NCBI RefSeq assembly: GCF_037126465.1
Contig: NC_088202.1
Span: forward strand, 116,946,123-117,010,122
DNA length: 64,000 nt
Direction of reading: 5' to 3'
Origin: Ornithodoros turicata
Lineage: Eukaryota > Arthropoda > Arachnida > Ixodida > Argasidae
Within the stretch, counting starts at the first letter, position 1; the number at the start of each line of letters is the position of its first letter. Positions 23,671 to 35,084 of the stretch are shown piece after piece. The position numbers were made by a program, and so were the translations under genes. A model generated the notes under the pieces. That model was not told the DNA's origin, searched no databases, and worked only from the letters and a program-made list of their open reading frames with translations.

Positions 23671-24590
23671 TGTAGAGAAGGTGGTGTCCCTCTACACAAG
23701 TTCTGACCAGCGGTGATGGAATGCCCCACCGGGCAGATGATCGTGGCCTCATGCTAGGACGGTGCCCGTAGAACTGACATCCAAGAACCGGAGGAGGAGG
23801 GCAAGAGCGACAGTGGAAAAAACATGCACTGCTGCATATGTTCACGGCACGGCACAGCACATGTTACAGCAAGAGGTCGATGAGTGGGGCGGGAGCGGAC
23901 GAGATGAGGTTTGCCAGAGAAGAGCGTCGACGTCGTCGAGGTCGTGGTCGGGCATTGGAATCGTGGCCTGGGGTGCCGCAACCAGCACGGGAGTGAGAGC
24001 TCGTAGGGTCCCTGGAAATGAGGCTGCGTAGCCGTGAGGAGTGCCGAGACGTCGGCTGATGCGTGCCGTGGCATCGGCGGCCGTGACTGCTGAAACCGGC
24101 AGGCGAGCACGCTGCTCAGGTGTCGCGGCCGGCAGCGCATGCGCGTCGAGGTGCAGGATGCATGTAATGGGGCAGTGGGTCGTCAGTGCCGGAAGCCGTG
24201 TATAACGCAGGTCGGGCCCTGGAAGCCGTGAAGCGATGGTCGGATGCGATGATCAGTGAGCGGTCGGATCGGCAGCTGATCGGTAGCGTGGACGGAAGTG
24301 GTCGGCGCGTCGCGGGAGAGGCGAAGGGCGTTATGATGCGGGCGAGATGGGTCGAGTAATGGCGATGGCTTCCAGGGATAGCTTGCCTTGGTAGTGCTCG
24401 TCGATTGTGTCAAAAATTTCGGATGGTGAAGGGCCGAATTACGCCGAACACGGTGTTCTTTGTTCGGGTCACCAAATGTAGAGCTGGTGGTGTTTCTCTA
24501 CATGAGTCCCGACCGGCGGTGATGGTATGCCACGGAGAGGGGATGACGGCGGCCATCTCCATGGCCGCGCCGGTGGAACTGAAGCCGCTG
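23671..24590 (-). mobile_element. LTR-retrotransposon or TRIM-like remnant (minus strand)
   Basis: Two direct repeats of about 110 bp begin TGTAGAG(A/C)(A/T)GGTGGTG at 23671 and 24479. Both continue with CTCTACA, then GACC(A/G)GCGGTGATGG(A/T)ATGCC. On the minus strand the inner edge of the right-hand repeat is followed by TGGTGACCCGAACA (24461-24474, reversed), which resembles the primer-binding sites of gypsy/BEL elements. The 700-bp interior encodes only a Pro/Ser/Thr-rich peptide from 24413 downward, without protease or polymerase motifs. A polypurine tract was not seen. Full LTR length is uncertain, so this is either a miniature (TRIM) element or a degraded LTR element. Confidence 0.55.
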
Positions 24591-25489
24591 CTTCAGGCGC
24601 GTGGCCATCATCGTCGTTGCCCATTGTGGTTCTGATAACGACGTCACTGATGGTATCCGAAAGTGCCCACGATAAGGCCTTACTCCTTTCATTGTCTGAC
24701 TTCGTCGTGACTTACGTCCCCATTGTTTTCTTCTTCTATCACATCACATCACATCTTTTCATTGTGAGACGACCACCCCTCTCCGTCTGCAAGATGGAAG
24801 GATGCGTGAATGAATACACCGCAATCCACAAATGAGAATGGAATCGTAAGTACAATTCTCTTCCTCCTTTTCTCCTTTTCTTTTTCTTCTAATCAATATA
24901 TCCCCACCTAACAAAAGATTCAGACTATATAAAGAGTGTAAAAATCAGAACCTATTTTGCAGTCGAATTTTACCTGATATGTGTACATGCGAACGGTATA
25001 TTGTACATGTCAGCGGTTTGTACGTAATTGTAACGATAGTGTGCACGTAGAACACTTACGTTGTTATGACGTTAGTAAAAAAGCAAATTGTAATTAGGTC
25101 AGTTACTTACTTGTGTAATACTCTGTGCAAATTGAACTTCTGCGAAGGAGAGGGGAAAATGGACGGAGGAATTACGTGGGCAGCGTTCCTCCACTCCCCG
25201 CGGTCGGCGCGGAGTAACCAACGGGCTCGATGTTGTCGTTGCGGGTACTTCGTTGACGTACATGATGTTTCTGCTGATTTAGCCCATCGGTGTCGCACAT
25301 CTTCATGTTTTTTTTTTCGACCCCATGGGTAAGGTAGGCATTGTGGACGGCCGTGAAACATCGTAGCGCCACGGCGTCCCTATATTTCGCTTCCCACTAC
25401 GCAAAGCACGAAAGCTACGACAGTACGTCTCTGCGCATGAGAGAAAGAAAATGGTGGTGGTGCTGGTGAAAGGGCTCGCCGTTGTCGGC
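24591..25489. other. Non-coding, nothing recognised
   Basis: (ACATC)n-like short repeat at about 24740 and a T tract at about 25310. No domain-bearing ORF. Confidence 0.45.
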
Positions 25490-25615
25490 CTCACAGAGGT
25501 GGGAAATGTCACGACTGGCGCCCTGAGGGAATGGGCGTCCTGGGCCGACTTCTAAGGGAACTATGCTGACATATGTCTGAAAGTGTCTGAGGAAAACCCA
25601 GGAAAAAAGGTTCGA
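25490..25615 (-). mobile_element. SINE fragment (Ruka-like), reverse
   Basis: Read on the minus strand it gives CCTGGGTTTTCCTCAGACA, GACATATGTC(A)GCATAGTTCC, then AAGTCGGCCCAGGACGC. This is the central part of the SINE seen intact at 47775. The tRNA-like head and the 3' end are missing. Confidence 0.6.
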
Positions 25616-25727
25616 GAAAGCACGTGACAAAGCATCTGTCCACTGAGAAAGCAGCAATAAGGGGGCATTCGCAGACGGGCCACAACACTATGGTGAAAAA
25701 GACGAAGCCACGTGGACCCCACGTGGT

Positions 25728-26296
25728 CCGTAATTTCACACGTATAAGCCGCACCGCAGATAAGCCGCAGGACCCGTTTCTAGGAACGGTTTGAAAATTT
25801 CCCGGCAGATAAGCCGCACTTGCAGATAAGCCATGGCCAATACGACACGATTGATTTGTGCAACAAAACAGACCATAGAGAAGGTCATAAACCCTTTGGT
25901 CCATACTCCGGGCTCGGCATGGCGTACAACAAGGGAGGTCAGTTCTAGTGTTGTACCAAGATCTGAATGTGCCCTTGTTGTGTGTTTTTCATGGATCGAC
26001 AGGTTAGTGACCTTCCAGAAGACATGAATCACTGTCACTACTTTCGTTAAACTGCTGCGCGAAGGCACCAGGAACGTCAGTCAATCCAATGTGGACGCTC
26101 CACTGTTACGCTCTTCGTGCATTGGCAGGGCGGTGCTGTTCCAGAGACACTGTCAGCCCTTTCGTTAAAAACGGCGCATGGGGAAAGCACCAGGGAAAAT
26201 AGTCATCAGATAAGCCGCACCGGTGGATAAGCCGCAGAACGCCCGTGAGAAAAAAAAATCGCGCACACGCCGCGGCTAATACGTGTGAAATCACGG
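25728..26296. mobile_element. MITE with GATAAGCCGCA repeats, Tigger/pogo-like by appearance
   Basis: The left end CCGTAATTTCACACGTATAA and right end ACGTGTGAAATCACGG are inverted. GATAAGCCGCA recurs at about 25758, 25808, 26208 and 26226, in both subterminal regions, plus GATAAGCCATG at about 25828. The right end is followed by TA; the left has GT, so the target duplication is imperfect. Subterminal GCGGCTTAT arrays are a feature of some TcMar-Tigger elements, hence a tentative class. No DDE transposase was seen inside. Confidence 0.65.
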
Positions 26297-26685
26297 TAGT
26301 TGTTGTGGTACTTTATTTAAGACCGATCCAATCGGACCGTTCTACGTGCACGATGGAAAGGGAAAAGCTGAGGGTCTGCGCGAAAGGCTGACCTACTTTC
26401 ATAGCGTATTAGATAATTATGTTAATAAAATATTTTGGACAAAAATCAACAGCGCTCAGGAGATCATCGGCAAATTACTGCGTTTTGAAACGGTCGTTTC
26501 CCAACAGCGTTTAAAGGGACAATCGCATCCGGAAACGTGTGTGCGAAACCTATACTGTAATATTCGTCGCCGCTTCACAGTCAACTTGGCCAGGTTTCTC
26601 TCCCGAAAACAGCCCACATATTAAATAAACGAGCTTTAAAGATTCACACTCCCTCTGAAGGTACTGAAGCCATAGGGATAGTAAC

Positions 26686-27325
26686 CAGTGTTGCGAAATG
26701 GACCGATCCATCCAATTCCAATTCCATTCCGAGGAGTGGTCGCGAGTTGAAATTCCATTCCGTTTAATTCCTCGGAATGAAGACGCGAGGCTCATTCTCA
26801 TTCCACCCAAGAAAAGGACATTCCCATTCCCACTCTGGGGCTGAAGTGATGCACTATAAGTTATTAACTGGTGCACTGATCAGTGCAACAAAAAAAAAAA
26901 AGAAAAGAAGGAAACATGTAACGGGATACTAGATATCCTACCAACAGCCAACGCTCAAAAAATCGTATACTGCTTTATTTTGATGACGTACGTTTACGAC
27001 GAACGTTTACGAGCAAGATTGCCTGCACGTACAGCGTCCGAAGTGCAGACCTTTTTCTTGTTGTAATCCGAAACTGTAGACGACCTTCGGTTGAATGGTT
27101 GCCAGACACTTACTTTGAGTGGCCCCCGCTCAAAATCCAGCGTGCTGGAAGCCAGCAAATTAACACCATTCGCTGGCCATTCCATTCCGGCCCCGTCTAA
27201 TTCCATTCAAATTCCATTCCCAACAGCTGGTGACTTAACTCCATTCCCATTCCGTTCCGGTGCGCTAAAAACGGGGCATTACTCCGGAATCACTACAATT
27301 CCGGAATTTTAATTCCGCAACTCTG
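26686..27325. mobile_element. hAT-like MITE with ATTCC arrays
   Basis: The ends are CAGTGTTGCGAAATGG and, inverted, AATTCCGCAACTCTG. The flanks ATAGTAAC (26678-26685) and ATAGCAAC (27326-27333) match at 7 of 8 positions. Both subterminal regions are arrays of CCATTCC/GGAATG (26700-26835 and 27175-27310). The interior (26840-27170) is unrelated and non-coding. Confidence 0.82.
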
Positions 27326-27755
27326 ATAGCAACACCATTATGACGTCAGCCAGGCACACAAATGTTAGCGCAGCGCAGTCGATTGTCTCCGAGGTCGTCT
27401 GCTTCGCGCTCGCGCCGCAATATACTCAAACTGAAAAGACCTCGTTAACTACGCTGATTTTCGCTTACCACGATGAGTTCTGACGCGACCATGTTGCATG
27501 GAAGTGGTGTTACGCTCCTGGCTATAAGAACACGTGCGACGCTAACCAAAAACAACATTCCACAAGCCTATTACCGGCTCTCCACGAACGGCAGACAGCA
27601 GGCGCCGTCCCTCGCGGCTGCCGGTCGGTCGCGAAGGGCAACGCCGAGGGCCATCCAGCAGCTCCCTTATTGGACTTGTCCCCGCCAAAGGGCGCTCAAT
27701 GATTGGGCTTGTCCGTGTGACGTTTCCAGAGGGGGAATTCCGGGATACCCTCAAT

Positions 27756-28116
27756 GGGCGCGTTAAGTGGCTGCTCCGGAGCGCGAGTGTTTCGCACTCC
27801 TACCGCTAAGCGCAGTTACGCTCGTACTCCGAGTTTCGTACGCAAGCGCACAATTCACGCCCCAGCTTTTGGAGGGTGCACGAAAAAGGGGTATGGTGCT
27901 CCGTCACGTGACCTCTTCCCTCCTCTCCACGAAAGCGAAGAAAGAGAACGCAAGACGTGGGACGCCAGCAGAGCAGAGAGAGTAGAAAAGAGGGACAGGA
28001 AAAACAGCAGCACAGCGAGCCTGATCAAGCGTCCAAGTGCCGTTTAATAGCTGCTTGAGGAGTACTAAACTCGGAGCGCCCGAGAAGCAGCAAGAGAGCA
28101 GCTACTTAACGTGCCC
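27756..28116. mobile_element. MITE related to the 18031 dimer (short single copy)
   Basis: GGGCGCGTTAAGTGGCTGCT at the left is inverted at the right as AGCAGCTACTTAACGTGCCC. CCGGAGCGCGAGTGTTTC immediately inside the left end is shared with 18050. Length is 361 bp, about half of one unit of the dimer, so it is probably a deletion derivative of the same family. Confidence 0.75.
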
Positions 28117-29561
28117 AATGTCTGTCGTCTGCTCCTGCGATGCGTTACATCAAACTGCGCAGGACCAACTCCACTAATTCACGTCCGATCTTCGGCGTTA
28201 ATATCAGTGGTGAACGCGGAGTAAAACGGCATTATAGTTTCGGAATTGACCGTGACGGATGCGACAGTACAGTTTAGCATAGTCAATTTTTACTGTACGG
28301 AGTACTGGTTGCAACAATTTAACTCATTTGCTGTTACCTCCATTGTACGAAGCGTTTCATGAAAACGTACTCTTGAGATATCCAAAATGCGCTGAAAAAC
28401 TCAACCAAAAGCCTGTATAGATTCCACACGGCCGTGAGTCGTAAACTTCTTGTAAAAATTTGTAGGTACATAAGAAGTAATCGTGCAACGTAAGTGATAT
28501 CTGTTGCATGAGGTTCCAGGTTGACATCTGTAATGTGCCAACGTCCCTACTGATTAACTGTCTCCCATTTTTTAAAGTTCAGTTACCAAGAATTCCTGGC
28601 AGGAATTCCTGGCGTATCGCTTATGATAAGCACTGGATTCCTCCGGACGCTTTAGTTCTTTCTTGTATTTTTATCCGTCCTTATATCATCTTCACATAGT
28701 GTTCCACGTGCAATGGGGCAGGGTACCGCACCACCGCGGTGAAACACCCTATCTCATCGTCATCATTCATTGTTGTTGTTGCTGTTGTTATGTCAAGCTG
28801 GTGACATTTAAAGATCGCGCATGGGCACTCGCGAACCGTACTGTAGATATGTGAGAGATGCATGTGAGAGATACAAGTGCACACTACATAGTCGTGTGCA
28901 AAACGGCAGCCTCCAACACTGCACTGTGTGGTTATCTATGACAGTGGTTAACAACCGGAGTTTCGTGGAACCCAGCGCTTTGGATCTCATTGTTGTCATC
29001 GGGATAGGCATCGGAATCGCCGGACTAGCAGGGTGCCGCGCAGAGCTTCGTTGTAAAGAGTAGAGTCAGCAACCATCTTCATCATCGGCTGGCTCAACCG
29101 GCAATCCAACCCACTGTCTAGTATGTGGGACTCTTGTTGCTTTTCTTTTGCGGCTCGAAAGCATGACCAGCGCTTGGAAAGCTGGAGCTACTCCAGAAAA
29201 CTTGAGAGCTATACTCTCCTAACATAGGAGAAGAAGCGCTGAAGACACGGACACAGAATTTGACAGGACAGGCGCTCACTGGTAATTTAAGAAATTTCAT
29301 ACACAATGCTATATAATGGAAGACACGGCTACGAGGGACACCGGTACAAAACATACAAGGTCAAAGTGGAATACCACGTCTAAAGACATGCACTCCTTGT
29401 CATGTAGAGCTATAGAAGGCTGGCTTATGCACATCGGTCCTAATTTCTTTTTATCCCAATCCTCGATAAGTTATCTGGCTAACTGGCTAGCCGATTATCC
29501 TTTTATCAAGGTTTCACTGAAGATTGACACCCGCAGCTCTAGAGATTCCTGACCACCTATA
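28117..29561. other. Non-coding, nothing recognised
   Basis: A GTT-rich microsatellite lies at about 28768-28790. No domain-bearing ORF or repeat end. Confidence 0.45.
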
Positions 29562-30440
29562 CAGGGTGTCCCAGAAAACGTGTCATTGAATTATAATAAA
29601 AAAACTCGACCACCTAGAGTCATGCGGTCAATGGCATTTGTTCTTACTGGGTTTTTGCCACCTCCTCATGTGAATGTTGTGTAACGTAAGTTTAATTATG
29701 CAAATTTTTGCGAGCTTAAGTCGGAAATTTGCCTAGTAAAGGTCACTTTTTTACCCCACCAATGTGAAGAGCATGTCTAATTTAGTCAAATTAATGATAA
29801 CTGACAGAGATATTAGGAGCTATCCCATCGGAAAAAATAGCCGAACATCATGCTCTACGGAGGTCTCACAGAATAGCGCACGATTAATTTTTCAGCGCAA
29901 TCTTTGCCAGTCCGACGAAAGGAGGTTGGAAACCCAGCCCTCCTCGACATCGCAGAAAGAGATAAAACAAGCACGGCTTATCACGACCGACTTTCGCTGG
30001 GATAATGCTTTCCCTCTCCCAATTTTACGAACTGTTACTTTTTCTACTATCACTCTGTGGGCTGGCTTCGGAACCTACTTTCGTCGCACTGCGAGCGATT
30101 GCGCTCAAAAAGTCATCGCGCGCTATGGTCCGGTGCTCCGAAAAGCATGATATTCGGCTATTTTTTTTTCGATGGGATAGCTCGCAAATATCACTGTGAA
30201 CTATCGTGAATTTGAGTGAATTCGGCACGCTCTTCGTATTGGTGGGGTAAAAAAGTGACCTTTACTTGGCAAATTTCCGAGTTCAGTTAGCAAATATTTA
30301 CATAATTAAACTTGGAGTACTTGACATTCACATCAGGTGGTGGCAAAAACCTAATAAGAACAAATGCCGTTGACCGCATGATTCAAGGTGGCGTAGTTTT
30401 TTTTATTATAATTCAATGACACGTTTTCTGGGACACCCTG
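29562..30440 (+). mobile_element. Foldback MITE family A, copy 2
   Basis: CAGGGTGTCCCAGAAAACGT at the left and ACGTTTTCTGGGACACCCTG at the right are perfectly inverted and flanked by TA. The 879-bp body has long complementary arms (ATAGCCGAACATCATGCT near 29840 and AGCATGATATTCGGCTAT near 30150). Orientation is taken from the asymmetric centre CGACCGACTTTCGCTGG at about 29983. The 128-codon ORF spanning the centre is not conserved in the other copies and is not considered coding. Confidence 0.9.
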
Positions 30441-30868
30441 TACACTCTCCACCTTACATGGACTTCGGATCGAGCATCAGTGGTAACCCACAAAGCCTTA
30501 CCTGCGGGTAAGTACTGTCAAACAGTTCAATTTAACCTGCCAAAGCTGAAGCGATATCTTCCGACAAAACAATAAACAGTTAAATAAATACTTAAATATT
30601 CAATAAATAATACGACAAAATAAACAATTCGTTTACGATATCTAGTTCGCCCGACCCACGTGTACAAAGTTGCTTGCAGTAGTATGTTCTTTGGAGTCGT
30701 GCTGACAAGACCACGAGTTCCCTGAATAACTTAAATTGTGAACCACTGATCCATGAGATGCTTGCTCTGTATAAACCAGAGATTTAGCTACGAACTAGCG
30801 CGAACTATACTCCCCACTTACTCTCGACACAGCCCGCCACCTGCGGGCACGGTCGGCGTGTGGACTAG

Positions 30869-31245
30869 AGCACTGCTTGGGCTTACCCGGGCCCGGCCCG
30901 GCCCGTGGACCGGGCTGGGTAAAGCTTCCTTTTTGCGGGCGCGGGCTTGGCTCGGGTTTGACCATTATTTGCCCGTACATTGCTGGGCCTAGGTCGGTCT
31001 CGAGCCTATGTTACCCCTCTGTTAGATAGCCACGATCAAATTTTACAGCCCTATACACTGGGCCGGGCCGGGTACCCTATAAATTTCTCGGGCTCGGGCC
31101 GGGCTGGACCGAAAACTTAGGGTCCTTCTGGCTTGGGGCGGCCCCGGGCTAGATATGCAGCCGTTGGGCCGGGACAGGGTGGGTAAATCAAGGGAAGGCC
31201 TGGCTCGTGACGGGCCTGGGCCTAAAAATGCGGCACGTGCAGTGC
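30869..31245. mobile_element. GC-rich hAT-like MITE with GGGCC arrays
   Basis: The ends are AGCACTGC and GCAGTGC. The flanks TGGACTAG (30861-30868) and TGGACTAC (31246-31253) match at 7 of 8. The body is dominated by GGGCC, CGGGCT and CCCGGGCC motifs in both orientations, making it far more GC-rich than its surroundings. No coding capacity. Confidence 0.78.
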
Positions 31246-31675
31246 TGGACTACAGGAGGAGCTGGCGGAATGCAAATTCCCTGTTGGCGCAGAATGTTGC
31301 TCGTGCACATGACGTCACGCGCAGCCTTTGAGCGCCTTGGAGTCACGTGACATAGGAAAACATGAGGATGTGTCACAGGCATCTTACTGCGGGCAGCATG
31401 AGTCAACAGCGCGTGTTTTTACAACTTGCTCTCTAATTGCACTCATACCCCAACATGGCATGGCATGGCATGCCCTCCTACTGTGACTCCGGTGCGGCGG
31501 TATTTTTTCCAGTATCATGTGACCAAACGTGACGTCACTGCACAAGCCTCCTTCGTACAATTTGAATCGCTCTCAATGAACAACAGACGTTTATCTGGAT
31601 GGCGCTCTACTGTGGTTGACTGTACAAACAAGTTAACGCAATCAAAATATCCGGTTGGCGTGTAAATCTACTGCC

Positions 31676-31706
<31 letters not shown>

Positions 31707-31711
31707 GTCGT

Positions 31712-31757
<46 letters not shown>

Positions 31758-32568
31758 CAGTTAGGTGAGATTTGTAATGCGAATGAAAGCAAAAGGGCTA
31801 TTTGCATTGCATGTACACCGCGTGTGTACCAGCTCAACAGCCGCTCTGATGTTGCTGCCCAGTGTTCTACGTATTCACCCAAAGGAAATTGTGGTGCTGC
31901 TGAACTATGGTGTGGTTATTGTTGCCCGCATCCAACAAACATTGTTATTTTAAGCCCGAATATTATTTGATTATACATTTTAACGCAAAATATGTACCCA
32001 ACAGCCAGTGCTCTGACCAGTTGAGCTTTCCGTAATCATTTGTCGTTGTTCAAATCTCAAGCAAATTTTAACTCAGGATCCACAGCTAACTGCCCGGTGT
32101 TCTTCGCAAACTACGAAATTCCTAGTGTGCACAGCATGTATAAGTTTGAGTAAGCAACGCTGAAAAGAAAATTATGAAACCAGTTAGCGAGGATTAGCAA
32201 GCATTTTAAATTCCATATCACAGATTGGTAGTATAGCAAGCCTTTCTCCTTGGTTCCGCTGCTGAGCGCTTTGGTCAGTGTAACTTCGGCCTGTTATGCC
32301 AGTCGTATTGGCGAGCTGTTTCCCAGGGAAGATCACTATTAAAGAAAACTCAAAGTATAGGCCTTATGAGCTAATAACCCGCATGAACTAAAATGAAGAA
32401 CCAGAATATATGATGCTGTTGATATTGAAGTGTGGGATCCCTGCTTAACATGCGCACTTATTTAATTCTGTAAGACAGTCATTGTTTTGTATCACTGCAA
32501 CACTAATCAGCAAGTCTTCCTGCGAGACAAATTTGAATGTTCGCAACTACGAAATATGTGGCTGGAAT
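31246..32568. other. Non-coding with microsatellites
   Basis: Contains a (GGCAT)4 run at about 31454-31474 and the compound (TTA)n(TCG)n microsatellite annotated separately. A half-tRNA-like segment at about 32010 was judged insufficient. Confidence 0.5.
31676..31757. repeat. Compound microsatellite (TTA)n(TCG)n
   Basis: About ten TTA/ATT units (31676-31706) pass directly into about seventeen TCG units with one CGC interruption (31707-31757). The Thr- or Ile-rich ORF through it is an artefact. Confidence 0.95.
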
Positions 32569-32670
32569 TGATGTGGGTAAAGGCGCTAAAACGGAAAGGG
32601 GCGAAATACAGACACTCTGTGTCCGCGTCTTTGTTTCTCCCCTTCCGTTTTAGCTCTTTCACCCACATCA
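32569..32670. repeat. 102-bp hairpin, probable very short MITE
   Basis: The left arm TGATGTGGGTAAAGGCGCTA, then AAACGGAAAGGGGCGAAA, pairs with the right arm TTTCTCCCCTTCCGTTTT, then AGCTCTTTCACCCACATCA. Arms are about 45 bp with few mismatches and the loop is about 10 bp. Both strands give similar short peptides (MWVKALKRKG and MWVKELKRKG) purely because of the symmetry. Confidence 0.8.
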
Positions 32671-34891
32671 GTGATTCACCAACAATCCCAAAAGGCAGTT
32701 TTAAATGTGACGGGAATATTCTGTTGTTGAAGAACGGTGACACTTGGAATTGGAAATGAGAATAGTGAATACGAAGAACAGCGAGTTTGACAAGTGAAGG
32801 AATGTGTGAAAACTATCGTGACAGAAACAATCCATTGAGTACTAGCCGCAACGTTATTGTCCGTTGCGCCACGCTGCAAAAACCTTAATATGAGACTTCA
32901 CCACGAATACATGGACAAATAATAACCCTGTTCGACGTATAATTCAACAAACAAGGAACCTCGTATAGTACGCAGAAGTTTATTAGATAACGCACTCTTT
33001 ACGGACTTCGGTTTTTGCTCTGTTTTATTCCTGAGCCTTATGAATCGCGGATTGAGCGCCTGAAAAACGAGCTATATCCCGAGCGCACGACTTCGCCAAT
33101 GGACTGAGCCGAAAAGGCCGCATTCTCCGCAGGAAATTCCCGCGGCGTGGCGCCACGGTCGCTACAAAATGGCCGCGCAGTGGACACGGCGAAGCAATGC
33201 ACGTCGTTCAATACGAGCTACCAACGTAAAGATACTTTGTGCTATTTTCATTGCAAGCTGCAAATATAGCACAACGTATTCTTACGTTGATAGCTCGTGC
33301 GGCTCTTCATCTCCATTTTTTCTTGTACAAGTCAAATCGTATCCACCGATTGGGGGTCCAACCATCAGGATCAGCGTGAAAGCAAACTACTGCCACCGTC
33401 ACCGATAGGGCCATGTGTTCTGCTTTGCCTGAAATAAATTTGGATGATTTTTAAAGCGGTGAGAAAGACCACGTTCATGTTGTTCTTTTTTTACGCGGCG
33501 AGTCGCAGAAAAAAAGAAAACAAGCGTCCCCTCACAAAAAATCGTAGGTGACCTGTGTCCCGTGCGAGAAGTATTTGATCCGGGCGCGCCATAGGAAACC
33601 CCTAAGTCCTTCGTAGGACAGCGTAGGACCCGCCATTCAGTGACGAAGGGGGGACTTGATGGGAGTGCCGATCGGGTGGTACGCTCATGACTACTGTTGT
33701 TTTTGTTTTTAAGTGTTGAGAGAGGTCAGCATGACTACTGGCTACGCTAGTCCTACGTCACAATGTGCTCTTTACGTCACGACGGCAAATGGGGCCGCGC
33801 CTCCAAGGTTACGCCGCTCCGCACAAGACTCATATTTTGGGGCATTTTTGTAGATTGACTTGCGCACTGATAGGGTAATGTTCGATAATGATACGGGAAG
33901 TGTTGCATGCTACTACTGATAGACTGGTTGATTAATTAAGCAGGGTTTCGAACAACCCGAACAATGACACTTCACGGCACCTTTAATGCATGCCTGGGGT
34001 GCAGAAGGCAATGTACCGTATACTTGGTGAGCGGAGGCGTCTTGCAAGTTCTCTGTAACCCTTTACACACAACCCGAAGTGGTCCCTATTTACAGCCTTT
34101 GGGGCTAATAAAGTGCTTGACTGTGGAATGAATCAAAGCGATCGAAAATACTGCAAGATCCTCGTCTCCTGATTACCGTCTTGCCGGTGGCCTTTTGGCT
34201 TCCCGCTGCAAAAAAGAAGAGGTGGAAAGCTATTTCGCACAACTGAGCTGGTCTCAATTCGCTCGTGCCTTGAATGAAAACCCCCATTCTGGTCCTCTTA
34301 GAGAAAACAGAGAGAGGAAGCTGTGATCCAATCTGTTGGTCACAAATAGAACGACGACAGCCACTTGAACTGCGAACAGAGAGCAAGACAACAACACGCG
34401 AGTGACCCACGCCGGCTGCATGCGAATGAGAGGTCGAAGCCCGGTCCACGTGTCGCAGCTCCTCAAGGGTGACACCTATTTCCACAGGCTGCTGGGACAT
34501 TTTGCTGGGAACACGTTTTGATGTACCGTGTCATCTTTACATAATTGACAAACATGCTGTGTAGTAGGCCGACTGCGTTCACGAAAGTGTACTTGTGGCG
34601 CGCCTGGGACGGCATGTGGTGTATACAGGAGCAGCGGCGAAGAGCAACGGTGAATACACTTCTGCCCTTTATTCCTTGAAACCGTTTACAACTTGTATGT
34701 GAGGACACGCTGTAATGGAACAGACAAGGAAGTTACTATATTGTGATCGATGGGACCCGATCTTCACCTAGTCATTATCCCATAACACGCTTGAAATGCA
34801 TCACTCTGGCCCATGATTCGCCACGAGCTCTCGTGCGAGCCTATCAAAGCGCACGAACTTTAAATATAGGTAAACATTGCTTCCAGCACCG
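32671..34891. other. Non-coding, nothing recognised
   Basis: Only short ORFs without recognisable domains. No repeat termini identified. Confidence 0.45.
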
Positions 34892-35010
34892 TGTGTCTGA
34901 GTTTTCCGTCGCATGTCAAAAGAAGCCAAGGTGGTCCAAATTATCAGCAGTCCTACCCTGCGGCAAGTGCAACATGTCGCCACATCCCGCAGACAAACCT
35001 TACATGTAAC
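34892..35010 (+). repeat. SINE-like 3' conserved segment, copy 2
   Basis: Aligns in order with 20384-20515: GTCAAAAGAAGCC, GTGGTCCAAATTATC, CCTACCCTGCGGCAAG, CATGTCGCCACA, GACAAACCTTACATGTAA. It is followed directly by a trinucleotide microsatellite (35022-35084), which could be the expanded tail of the retroposon. Confidence 0.6.
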
Positions 35011-35021
35011 ATCGCGGTAGA

Positions 35022-35084
35022 CCATCATCGTCGTCGTCGTCATCATCATTATTACTATTATTATTATCACTATTATTTATTATA
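35022..35084. repeat. Compound trinucleotide microsatellite
   Basis: CATCATCGTCGTCGTCGTC passes into CATCATCATTATTACTATTA and further ATT units. Confidence 0.9.

Noticed and set aside
31999..32055. tRNA-like D-arm (AGCTCAACTGGTCAGAGCAC on the minus strand)
   Set aside because: No T-arm or B box on the same strand at the right distance. The only B-box-like sequence nearby is on the opposite strand.
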